Positions 1-6,064 of a stretch of DNA of 18,383 nucleotides are shown piece after piece. Below the pieces are notes generated by a model. That model saw only the letters and a list, made by a program, of their open reading frames with translations. It had not been told where the DNA came from and ran no database searches. Source of the DNA: Rhodospirillaceae bacterium (GTDB lineage Bacteria > Pseudomonadota > Alphaproteobacteria > Rhodospirillales > Magnetospirillaceae). The stretch is from NCBI GenBank assembly GCA_013349735.1, contig DUZC01000012.1:1-18383 (forward strand), in the 5' to 3' direction. The position numbers were made by a program, and so were the translations under genes. Positions within the stretch are counted from its first letter, which is position 1; every line of letters begins with the position of its first letter.

Positions 1-1
1 A

Positions 2-76
2 AAACCCAAGGCAAAGGCCAAACCGCCGGAAAAAACCGGGCTTCTGGCCCGCCTGAAAAAGACGCTTGGTATTTAG
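2..76 (+). CDS. 3' end of an unidentified plus-strand gene (partial)
   Basis: Frame 2 is open from the window edge to a TAG at 74-76. It encodes 24 residues: a Lys/Ala/Pro-rich stretch (KPKAKAKPPEKTG) followed by a basic amphipathic tail (LLARLKKTLGI). That composition resembles a linker plus C-terminal helix of a real protein. Frame 1 is also open, to a TAA at 79-81, and encodes a less protein-like peptide, so the frame choice is inferred. A stable hairpin starts 14 nt after the stop. If real, this gene converges on the lolCD-hemerythrin group. The product cannot be identified from so short a piece. Confidence 0.35.
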   Translation, partial: KPKAKAKPPEKTGLLARLKKTLGI

Positions 77-90
77 CCTAAAGATAAAGC

Positions 91-124
91 GCCCTCCTCT
101 TCCTGGTGCAACGAAGAGGAGGGC
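91..124 (-). terminator. 12-bp hairpin, probable terminator, perhaps bidirectional
   Basis: Positions 91-102 pair perfectly with 113-124 (stem GCCCTCCTCTTC / GAAGAGGAGGGC) around a 10-nt loop. Read on the minus strand the stem is followed by GCTTTATCTTTA, a loose T-rich run, so it fits best as the terminator of the minus-strand lolCD-hemerythrin transcript, about 190 nt past the hemerythrin stop. On the plus strand the hairpin sits just after the partial upstream gene but is followed by GC-rich sequence rather than T's. Termination in both directions is possible but not shown. Confidence 0.55.
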
Positions 125-314
125 TCGCCGGCGGGGATCAGGGAGGGGCAACCCCACCGGGCGTCCTTTATCCCTCTTTACGTGTAAAACGTATCGACAC
201 AACATCTTTTACGGTTTTTTTTGAAAAAATCAATTGAAAGTTGTCGCGTTGCCCTGAAAAGGGCATCGCGGACCCCGCATTTGGCGGGCGACCCAGCTTT
301 TGGTCACGAAGCCA
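125..314. other. convergent intergenic region, no gene seen
   Basis: No convincing coding sequence lies here. Two small hairpins are visible: TGCCCT-gaaa-AGGGCA at 250-265 (6-bp stem, GAAA tetraloop) and CCCGC-atttg-GCGGG at 274-288. An imperfect palindrome TTTACGTGTAAA lies at 177-188. An AT-rich block at about 204-240 contains a T8 run (215-222) followed by A-rich sequence. None is followed by a clean T-tract in a way that makes a classical terminator. The region probably forms the 3' UTR between two converging transcripts. Confidence 0.5.
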
Positions 315-719
315 TTACTGACCGGCCTCCGAAGATTTGGCCAGAAACAGGGAAAAAGCTAAATCCATCTTGCGAATATGCTCAGCAACCCAATCGCGCA
401 GGAGATTAAGTTCTGCCAAGCTCACCGCCTGCTCACCGCTACGGACCGTTGATTGCAATTTCAGCACCTGTTCCATCAAGCGCTCGTGATCAGCCTCATG
501 CGGTCCGAACCCGGGATAGCTATGCTGGCGCATCAATAATTGTTCACTCATAAAATGAACATCGGTGAAGGCTATCAACTGATCCACCAGCGGCACCAGA
601 ATCCCTTGGTCCCCACCCTTTTCAAGTTCAACTTCCATGGCCCGCAGCAAATCCAGTTGGCCCTGATGCTCCTGGTCCAGTTCCGCCCTGCCAAGATAAA
701 GTCCGTCATCCTCGCTCAT
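315..719 (-). CDS. bacteriohemerythrin (single-domain O2-binding protein)
   Basis: Encodes 134 aa, the usual size of a one-domain bacterial hemerythrin. This four-helix bundle holds a non-heme di-iron site that binds O2 reversibly. All seven expected iron ligands can be seen: H18, H55, E59, H74, H78, H114 and D119, in the patterns HFMSE, HEADH and HIRKMD. There is no signal peptide or fused signalling domain, so it is a free cytoplasmic protein. The start at 719 is chosen because AAGGGAG lies just upstream; a longer reading to 800 would run back into lolD. It begins 28 nt after the lolD stop and is probably co-transcribed with lolC-lolD. A role in O2 storage, delivery or sensing is inferred from the family; nothing links it functionally to lipoprotein export. 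Confidence 0.9.
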   Translation of the reverse strand: MSEDDGLYLGRAELDQEHQGQLDLLRAMEVELEKGGDQGILVPLVDQLIAFTDVHFMSEQLLMRQHSYPGFGPHEADHERLMEQVLKLQSTVRSGEQAVSLAELNLLRDWVAEHIRKMDLAFSLFLAKSSEAGQ

Positions 720-747
720 GCCCAGCTCCCTTAGGTCCGATCGGATC

Positions 748-1470
748 TCAATCACTCTTCGCCCGCTTACGCGTCTTCCTTGCTTTAGGGGCTTCTTCAA
801 GCCGTCCTTCCTTGAGTGTTACGCGCCGGTCCATCCGTGCCGCCAAATCAGGGTTATGGGTAGCGACCAAGGCCGCCAGGCCGGACTCCTTGGCCAACCG
901 AAGCAGCTCAGCAAAAACACCTTCGGCGGTATGCGGGTCAAGATTACCGGTCGGCTCGTCCGCCAGCAAAAGGCATGGTTCATTGGCCAAGGCGCGCGCC
1001 AAGGCCACCCTTTGTTGCTCTCCCCCCGAAAGCTGTCCTGGCCGATGATCTGCTCGCTTGGCCAGACCCAGCCGCTCAAGCAATTCCTGGCCTCTGCTAA
1101 CCGCTTTGTCACGGCTGATGCCCGCAATCATTTGCGGCAGAACAACATTTTCCAATGCCGAAAATTCCGGCAGAAGATGATGATATTGATAAACAAAACC
1201 CAACTGCCGCCGACGCAGGCCGGTGCGGCGCTCATCGCTTAAGCGGGCCGAGGGAACGCCACCGATATAAACCTCACCATCGTCCGGTTGTTCCAACAGG
1301 CCGGCGATCTGCAACAAGGTCGATTTCCCGGATCCGGAGGGCCCGACCAAGGCAACAATTTCACCGGCACGAACCTCGAGACTGGCACCATTCAGCACCC
1401 GAAGCCGATCAATCCCCTGGCGAAAGCCGCGGACAATCGCATCTAAGCGAAGAGCCGCCGGTTCACTCAT
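748..1470 (-). CDS. lolD: lipoprotein-releasing ABC transporter ATP-binding protein LolD
   Basis: Encodes 240 aa, a typical LolD. It is the cytoplasmic ATPase that powers extraction of outer-membrane lipoproteins from the inner membrane for hand-over to LolA. Visible motifs are Walker [10 protein letters not shown] (43-51), the signature LSGGEQQR (147-154), Walker B LLLADEP (167-173) and the switch His in VATHN (205). The C-terminal tail is Lys/Arg-rich (RKTRKRAK). The ATG at 1470 overlaps the lolC stop by 8 nt (ATGAGTGA), which indicates translational coupling; the longer reading to 1551 lies inside lolC and is rejected. The closest alternative is a generic MacB/FtsE-type ATPase, but fusion of the locus with a LolC-type permease settles it. 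Confidence 0.95.
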   Translation of the reverse strand: MSEPAALRLDAIVRGFRQGIDRLRVLNGASLEVRAGEIVALVGPSGSGKSTLLQIAGLLEQPDDGEVYIGGVPSARLSDERRTGLRRRQLGFVYQYHHLLPEFSALENVVLPQMIAGISRDKAVSRGQELLERLGLAKRADHRPGQLSGGEQQRVALARALANEPCLLLADEPTGNLDPHTAEGVFAELLRLAKESGLAALVATHNPDLAARMDRRVTLKEGRLEEAPKARKTRKRAKSD

Positions 1471-2713
1471 AGCGAAGCGCCTCAACCGGATCGAGCCGAG
1501 CCGCGCGCCAAGAGGGGTAGATGGTCGCAGCAAAAGATAAAAACAGCGCAATCAACACGACGGTCAGCACTTCCGATGGGTCAACCTTGGCAGGAAGCTG
1601 GCTTAAAAAATAAATTTCAGCTGAAAAAAGCTCTCGCCCGCTCAAAGACTGCAGGAACTGACGAATAGACTCAATATTGCGCGCAAAGGATAAGCCTAAT
1701 AGAACACCTAAAAGAGTCCCAATAACTCCAACACTGGCTCCAGAAATAAAAAATATACGCATAATCATGCCTTTGGTTGCCCCCATAGTGCGCAAAATGG
1801 CGATATCTCGCGCTTTGTCTTTAACCAACATGATTAGGCTCGAAATAATATTAAAAGCCGCCACCAGAATTATCAAAGTCAGAATCAGGAACATGACGTT
1901 CCGTTCAACCTGTATTGCATTGAAGAAACTGGCATTAGCGCGCTGCCAATCATACACCCGCATCGCCCCACCGGTTACATGATGGATGACGTCGATGACG
2001 TCGCCAAGGCGGTCGGGGTCCGCAACCATGACTTCTAATTGGGTTACCCGATCGGTTTGATTGAAATAATGCTGCGCCGAGTCCAGCGGCATGAAGACGA
2101 AGCTGGAATCATATTCGTACATGCCAACATTGAAGACCGCCACCACCCGATAGGCCCTTACTCTTGGCATCGTGCCAAAGGCAGTTGCATTTCCCTTGGG
2201 TGAAATAAGCGTCATGCTGTCGCCGACGGACAGGCCAAGTTTATCGGCCAGGCGACTGCCGATCATCACCGCATTTTCGCCTTCAAGATCCTTCAATCGA
2301 CCGGAAATAATACCATTGGCAATAACCCGCCGTCCCTCAAGGTCGCCGGTGCGCACACCCCGCACCATCGCGCCCGAGGCCCCACCCGTTGGCGTGGAGA
2401 CCATCACTTGGCCTTCCAGGGTCGGCACGACCATAAGGACACCCGAGATGTCCCGTAACTTCCCGGCCAAGGCATCGTAATCTGCAAGGCCACCCGTCTG
2501 GGCATAGACACCAATATGTCCATTCAATCCCAAAATGCGGCCCAGCAATTCGGCCCGAAAGCCATTCATGACCGCCATGACAATAATCAGCGTTGCCACC
2601 CCCAGGGCAATCCCCGCTAACGAGAACCAGGCAATGATCGAGATAAAACCCTCGCGGCGCCGGGCCCGCAAATAACGGACCGCCACCATCCATTCGAAGG
2701 GCGAAAAAATCAT
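1463..2713 (-). CDS. lolC: lipoprotein-releasing ABC transporter permease, LolC/LolE family
   Basis: Encodes 416 aa with the LolC/E layout: TM1 at about 22-48, a large periplasmic domain to about residue 270, then three C-terminal TM segments (about 274-297, 318-345, 385-402) and the family's C-terminal signature DPVEALRYE. It forms the inner-membrane channel of the Lol exporter with LolD. Only one permease gene is present here, so the complex is probably a homodimer of a LolC/E hybrid (LolF-like), as is common outside the gammaproteobacteria; a second permease elsewhere cannot be excluded. AGGAG sits 8 nt upstream of the ATG at 2713. It follows proS by 39 nt. The stretch around 1600-1900 looks more AT-rich than neighbouring genes, though the protein stays intact. 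Confidence 0.93.
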   Translation of the reverse strand: MIFSPFEWMVAVRYLRARRREGFISIIAWFSLAGIALGVATLIIVMAVMNGFRAELLGRILGLNGHIGVYAQTGGLADYDALAGKLRDISGVLMVVPTLEGQVMVSTPTGGASGAMVRGVRTGDLEGRRVIANGIISGRLKDLEGENAVMIGSRLADKLGLSVGDSMTLISPKGNATAFGTMPRVRAYRVVAVFNVGMYEYDSSFVFMPLDSAQHYFNQTDRVTQLEVMVADPDRLGDVIDVIHHVTGGAMRVYDWQRANASFFNAIQVERNVMFLILTLIILVAAFNIISSLIMLVKDKARDIAILRTMGATKGMIMRIFFISGASVGVIGTLLGVLLGLSFARNIESIRQFLQSLSGRELFSAEIYFLSQLPAKVDPSEVLTVVLIALFLSFAATIYPSWRAARLDPVEALRYE

Positions 2714-2752
2714 TCCGCGTCTCCTATGGCGTGGTGGCAGCGCGACCAGAGG

Positions 2753-4294
2753 TTAATAAGCACGGGCAAGCAGAATATCCTCGACGCCTGGCGCACCGGT
2801 AAACACGCAGGCATCATGCTGGGGGGGCTGGACCAGCGGTGCATTGCGGATCGTCAGTTTATATGCCTTCAACTGCTCCTCTACTCGCGCCAAGGCCGCT
2901 CCGCTGGGTCTAGACCAGGAAACCCGAACCCATCCTTTAAAACCGTCAAGCTCATCCTCGGCCGAGGCGCCGAAATAGGCGACGATTGCCTCAAAGCTTT
3001 TTAGGTCGGACCGGATATTGGCATCAAATCGGCTTTTTGCTTCAGCGAACAGATTTGCCTGAATCGCGTCCAGCAAGTCCCCGGCGCTTTCCACAAACGC
3101 GGCCTGTTCTGCTGTTTGCGCAAGGACTTTATCTCCGTCCCGCAACCGATCGCGCCGCATGAATGTGACATTGCCGGCCGCTACATCCCTTGGACCGACC
3201 TCGACAATGATCGGGGCACCGCGGCGCACCCAGTTCCAACGCTTATCCGCTGATTTCAGAGGCTTTTTATCAAGCAGGACCCGCAAAGCGCCGAAACGGC
3301 AATGGCGCGCCATCAGGGCCGAACGCAGCGCCTCGCAATAGGCAAGGACATCCGCATCCTCGGGCTTGTCGCGCAACATCGGCACAATGACCACTTGGCG
3401 GGGTGCGATCGCGGGCGGCAGCCGCAAGCCGTCATCATCACCATGGGTCATGATCACGCCCCCGACCAGACGGGTCGACACCCCCCAACTGGTGGTGTGA
3501 CAAAAGGCCAACTGGCCGTCGGCGGTCTGGTAGCGGATATTTTGCGCCTCGGCAAAATGAGTCCCCAGATAATGTGAGGTTCCCGCCTGCAAGGCTTTGC
3601 CATCCTGCATCATCGCTTCAACCGAATAGGTGCTGACGGCCCCCGGAAAGCGCTCATTTTCCGGCTTCTCGCCGGCCATCACCGGCATGGCAAGAATCTC
3701 TTCGCAAAACTGACGATAGACCTCAAGCATGGTCCGCGTTTCAGCCATGGCCTCGGCCTGATCGGCATGGGCGGTATGCCCCTCTTGCCAAAGAAACTCA
3801 GCCGTGCGGAGAAACAGGCGGGGACGCATTTCCCATCGAACCACATTGGCCCATTGGTTAATCAGCAAGGGCAAGTCGCGATAGCTTTGCACCCAACGCT
3901 GGAAAGTATCGCCAATTATGGTCTCAGAGGTGGGACGCACCACCAAGGGCTCTTCCAATTCGGCATCGGGGTCGACCTGCAAGACACCGTCAATGGTTTT
4001 CAGACGATGATGCGTGACCACCGCCATTTCCTTGGCAAAGCCCTCGACATGCTGCGCTTCTTTGGCAAGGAACCGGAGCGGTATAAACATCGGGAAGTAG
4101 CAGTTCTCGTGACCGGTTTCCTTGATCCTTCGGTCAAGATCACTTTGGATTAATTCCCAGACCCCCCACCCCCAGGGCTTGATCACCATGCACCCTCGCA
4201 CGGCGCTGTTTTCCGCCATATCGGCGTCGCGCACCACAGCCAGGTACCATTCTGGAAAATTTTCCTCGCGGGTGACGGAAAGGGCGCGGGCCAT
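2753..4294 (-). CDS. proS: prolyl-tRNA synthetase, archaeal/eukaryotic-like (type 3)
   Basis: Encodes 513 aa. It charges tRNA-Pro with proline in the cytoplasm. The class II aaRS core shows an N-terminal block with YFPMFIP (66-72), RPTSETII (120-127), motif 2 around VVRWEMRPRL to EFLWQEGHTAHA (151-177), QAGTSHYLG (236-244) and motif 3 GDDDGLRLPP (285-294). An anticodon-binding domain starts near 298 and is followed by the type-3-specific C-terminal domain ending in the conserved Tyr. There is no bacterial INS editing domain. In related enzymes the C-terminal domain often holds a four-Cys zinc site; here only one Cys (ACVFTG, near 491) remains, so zinc binding is probably lost. Typical alphaproteobacterial ProRS is a shorter (about 440 aa), unrelated-looking type 2 form. 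The start at 4294 gives the standard N-terminus but its ribosome site is weak. Confidence 0.95.
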   Translation of the reverse strand: MARALSVTREENFPEWYLAVVRDADMAENSAVRGCMVIKPWGWGVWELIQSDLDRRIKETGHENCYFPMFIPLRFLAKEAQHVEGFAKEMAVVTHHRLKTIDGVLQVDPDAELEEPLVVRPTSETIIGDTFQRWVQSYRDLPLLINQWANVVRWEMRPRLFLRTAEFLWQEGHTAHADQAEAMAETRTMLEVYRQFCEEILAMPVMAGEKPENERFPGAVSTYSVEAMMQDGKALQAGTSHYLGTHFAEAQNIRYQTADGQLAFCHTTSWGVSTRLVGGVIMTHGDDDGLRLPPAIAPRQVVIVPMLRDKPEDADVLAYCEALRSALMARHCRFGALRVLLDKKPLKSADKRWNWVRRGAPIIVEVGPRDVAAGNVTFMRRDRLRDGDKVLAQTAEQAAFVESAGDLLDAIQANLFAEAKSRFDANIRSDLKSFEAIVAYFGASAEDELDGFKGWVRVSWSRPSGAALARVEEQLKAYKLTIRNAPLVQPPQHDACVFTGAPGVEDILLARAY

Positions 4295-4378
4295 GCTGGT
4301 TTCTCAAGCTCCGGAAAAAGGGGACAAACTGGCGGTGACTTTAGTGCATTTTAAGGAATAGTGGGAAGCGCTTTAGCT

Positions 4379-4798
4379 CTAACGACAAACCTCTTGCAGC
4401 GCCTGCTGCTGCTCACTGGCAAGCGGCTTGCCATTCAGCAGAACCTGACCGCTTCGCGGGTCAACCTCAATATGCGCCACATTGACCGCGCTATTGGCAT
4501 ATTTTGCCGCCGCTCCGGTCGATGCCGCCGCCCCACCATAAAGCATGGGATTGACCTTCACTTCGAACTGAATTTTATCAGGCACCCAGCCATTGGTGCC
4601 GGTGCCGGGCAGATCGGCGGGAGCCACCGGCTTGCCGTGCGGTCCGACGCCAGGCTTAAACGCGACATCCGGCCTTGCCTGATGGGTCACCAATTTGGCG
4701 CAATCTGCTTTGGCGATGATCACAGTTTCCGCTTTCGCGCCAAACTGTAGAAAAAGCGCAACAGCAAAAACAGCCACGCCAGAAACTTTTGCAGACAT
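4379..4798 (-). CDS. small secreted protein of unknown function
   Basis: Encodes 139 aa that I do not recognise. Residues 1-22 look like a Sec signal peptide: a basic MSAK start, hydrophobic VAVFAVALFLQF, and AKA-E as a plausible signal peptidase I site, so the product is probably periplasmic. The mature part has a Pro/Gly-rich segment with GPHGKPVAPADLPG, then KIQFEVKVNP and an Ala/Gly-rich patch. It ends with IEVDPRSGQVLLNGKPL, which reads like two short beta strands. Two Cys, one near the mature N-terminus (DCAKL) and one next to the C-terminus (EVCR), could form a disulfide. The ATG at 4798 has AAGGAG 8 nt upstream; a longer reading to 4897 would destroy the signal peptide and is rejected. 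It lies between tag and proS, 84 nt before proS. Confidence 0.8.
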   Translation of the reverse strand: MSAKVSGVAVFAVALFLQFGAKAETVIIAKADCAKLVTHQARPDVAFKPGVGPHGKPVAPADLPGTGTNGWVPDKIQFEVKVNPMLYGGAAASTGAAAKYANSAVNVAHIEVDPRSGQVLLNGKPLASEQQQALQEVCR

Positions 4799-4884
4799 TT
4801 GCGCTCCTTTCCGTCCATGGTGCAGCGTCCCTTGCAGAGCGACAAGAACTAAAGCCTGAAAAGGAAAAATCCACAAAATTTTTA

Positions 4885-4913
4885 GGTGACACTGCATTAA
4901 GAATTTCGTAATA
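4885..4913 (+). promoter_or_regulatory. sigma70-like promoter reading rightward
   Basis: GTGACA (4885-4890, 5 of 6 to TTGACA), a 17-nt spacer and TAATAT (4908-4913, 5 of 6 to TATAAT) form a near-consensus housekeeping promoter. It faces away from the secreted-protein gene and has no plus-strand protein gene downstream. It predicts a transcript start near 4920, leading into the structured segment that ends at the 5019-5052 terminator. Confidence 0.5.
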
Positions 4914-4919
4914 TCTTTC

Positions 4920-5052
4920 GTGTGTTTAGGGGGGGGTGAAGCTCCGACAGAGAGCTACCCAAGTTTAGGGAGGAGACGGTAGGGAAAGAATAATCGCCCG
5001 ACCAATCCCGGATTTGAGATGGCAAGACCCAGCGGTCTTGCCATTTTCTTTT
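4920..5052 (+). ncRNA. candidate small non-coding RNA (about 130 nt)
   Basis: Inferred from a promoter at one end and an intrinsic terminator at the other, with no open reading frame between them. Predicted structure: hairpin 1 pairs 4934-4937 with 4957-4960 and 4940-4944 with 4952-4956 (GGGT / AGCTC against GAGCT / ACCC, 2-nt GA bulge, 7-nt loop). Hairpin 2 pairs GGTAGGG (4978-4984) with CCCGACC (4997-5003) with one A-G mismatch. Hairpin 3 is the terminator. An unpaired purine-rich AGGGAGGAG (4967-4975) lies between hairpins 1 and 2. I do not recognise the family; it does not look like 6S RNA, SRP RNA or tmRNA. It ends at the stop codon of tag, which converges on it. Expression is not shown by sequence alone. 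Confidence 0.45.
5019..5052 (+). terminator. intrinsic terminator, rightward
   Basis: A perfect 11-bp stem, ATGGCAAGACC (5019-5029) with GGTCTTGCCAT (5034-5044), closed by a CAGC tetraloop, is followed on the plus strand by TTTCTTTTC (5044-5053). This is a textbook rho-independent terminator for a plus-strand transcript. Read on the minus strand the same stem follows the tag stop but is not followed by T's, so it would be weaker for tag. Confidence 0.75.
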
Positions 5053-5570
5053 CAGCCCAATTTTGCCAATTTCGCGGCCACCGGACAGTCGGGATGATGA
5101 GCCCCTGGCAGCAACCCGCAGCTCATCAAAAATTCATTGACCACTTCGCCACCGGTGAAGACAAAACTTTGCCGAAATAATTTTACCCAATCCTCCAGAA
5201 CCTTGGGATGCTGCCCTTGCAGCCAACGCGCGACACTGCCGTTTTCGGCGGCCAGACCATTGAAACGCTTGGCGTTTTCGATGATGGCACGGATTTTTCG
5301 CTGATTGCGAATGATAGAAGCGTCCGCCATCAACCGCGCCACCTCGGCCTCGCCATAATCCGCCACTTTCAGGGGATCAAAGCTGTCAAAGGCCAGATTA
5401 AGCGCTGGGCGCTTTTTTAAAACAATCAGCCAGGACAGTCCGGCCTGGAAAATTTCCAGACTTAGCCGCTCGAAAAGAACGCGATCCTCCCTGACGGGAA
5501 AACCATATTCATTTTCGTGATAGGGACCATGAAAGGGGTGTCCCGGGGCAATGTCACAATACCAATTCAT
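5052..5570 (-). CDS. tag: DNA-3-methyladenine glycosylase I (Tag family), divergent
   Basis: Encodes 172 aa, slightly shorter than E. coli Tag (187). The family removes 3-methyladenine from alkylated DNA to start base-excision repair. Seen: the core EIFQAGLSWLIVLKKR (39-54), with E39 matching the catalytic Glu and W47 the stacking Trp; IIRNQRKIRAII (86-97); and likely zinc ligands C5, H18, H158 and C162. Odd points: E. coli HDNEW is HENEY here (Y22 for Trp), and the N-terminal Trp after the first zinc Cys is missing (CDI instead of CGW). The base pocket may therefore differ and the substrate is less certain than the fold. The ATG at 5570 lies 26 nt after mce; its ribosome site is weak, so coupling to mce is likely. 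Not normally part of this conserved neighbourhood. Confidence 0.85.
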   Translation of the reverse strand: MNWYCDIAPGHPFHGPYHENEYGFPVREDRVLFERLSLEIFQAGLSWLIVLKKRPALNLAFDSFDPLKVADYGEAEVARLMADASIIRNQRKIRAIIENAKRFNGLAAENGSVARWLQGQHPKVLEDWVKLFRQSFVFTGGEVVNEFLMSCGLLPGAHHPDCPVAAKLAKLG

Positions 5571-5596
5571 GCCCCGGGCACCGTAAAGACAAAATC

Positions 5597-6001
5597 TCAG
5601 GCTTGCTCAAGTTCAACCAGGGTACCGTTGAAATCCTTAGGATGCAGGAACAACACCGGCTTGTCATGAGCGCCGATTTTCGGATTGCCATCGCCCAGCA
5701 CCCTGGCGCCACCAGCTTTGAGCTGATCCCGGGCAGCAAGGATATCCGCCACCTCGAAACAGACATGATGGACACCACCGCTGGGATTTTTGTCCAGGAA
5801 GCCTTGGATTGGCGAGCCTTCCCCAAGGGGATGCAACAGTTCGACCTTGGTATTGTCCAATTGGATGAACACCACTGTCACCCCATGGGCTGGCTGTGGC
5901 AGCGGCGCGGAAACCTTGGCGCCAAGCACGTCGCGATAGGTCTTCGTGGCCGCTTCGAGATCCGGAACGGCGATGGCAACATGGTTCAGTTTTCCAATCA
6001 T
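5597..6001 (-). CDS. mce: methylmalonyl-CoA epimerase
   Basis: Encodes 134 aa, standard for the family. It interconverts (R)- and (S)-methylmalonyl-CoA, linking propionyl-CoA carboxylase to methylmalonyl-CoA mutase and succinyl-CoA in the cytoplasm. The protein shows the paired beta-alpha-beta-beta-beta modules of the VOC superfamily: KLNHVAIAVPDLEAA near the N-terminus, TKVELLHPLG (51-60), GGVHHVCFEV (75-84) and NGTLVELEQ at the end. H7, one of H78/H79 and E130 are the likely metal ligands. The ATG at 6001 is preferred over one at 6019 because AAAGGAG, the ribosome site, lies between the two. It is adjacent to rnj as in many alphaproteobacteria; the carboxylase and mutase genes are not in the window. 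Confidence 0.93.
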   Translation of the reverse strand: MIGKLNHVAIAVPDLEAATKTYRDVLGAKVSAPLPQPAHGVTVVFIQLDNTKVELLHPLGEGSPIQGFLDKNPSGGVHHVCFEVADILAARDQLKAGGARVLGDGNPKIGAHDKPVLFLHPKDFNGTLVELEQA

Positions 6002-6035
6002 GCTGGCTCCTTTTGGCATTCACTTTTGATAAGTG

Positions 6036-6063
6036 CTTATAACAAAGCTGGCGCAGGGCTCAA
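6036..6063 (-). promoter_or_regulatory. possible promoter for mce-tag
   Basis: Read on the minus strand, TTGAGC (6063-6058) and TATAAG (6041-6036) are separated by 16 nt. They match sigma70 consensus at 4 of 6 and 5 of 6 positions. They fill the 63-nt rnj-mce gap and would start a transcript near 6029, about 28 nt before the mce ATG. A small hairpin, CACTT-ttgat-AAGTG (6021-6035), lies in the resulting leader. It may allow mce-tag to be expressed apart from the long upstream transcript. Confidence 0.35.
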
Positions 6064-6064
6064 A

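Noticed and set aside
221..233. FNR/Anr-like half sites TTGA...ATCAA
   Set aside because: The spacing is one base short of the 14-bp FNR box, the first half site is incomplete, and no gene starts nearby on either strand.
221..409. 62-codon plus-strand frame starting at TTG in the convergent region
   Set aside because: It has a TTG start and no ribosome site, it runs into the hemerythrin gene on the other strand, and its composition is not protein-like.
1615..1626. 12-bp perfect palindrome TTTCAGCTGAAA
   Set aside because: It lies inside the lolC coding sequence, encodes ordinary residues and has no paired second copy; chance is sufficient.
4799..4897. Longer reading of the secreted protein, adding 33 residues
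   Set aside because: The inner ATG has a strong AAGGAG and exposes a standard signal peptide; the added residues look like untranslated leader and overlap the divergent promoter.
4920..5052. Riboswitch or attenuator leader for a plus-strand gene
   Set aside because: No plus-strand gene follows the terminator; tag lies on the opposite strand, so a free small RNA is the simpler reading.
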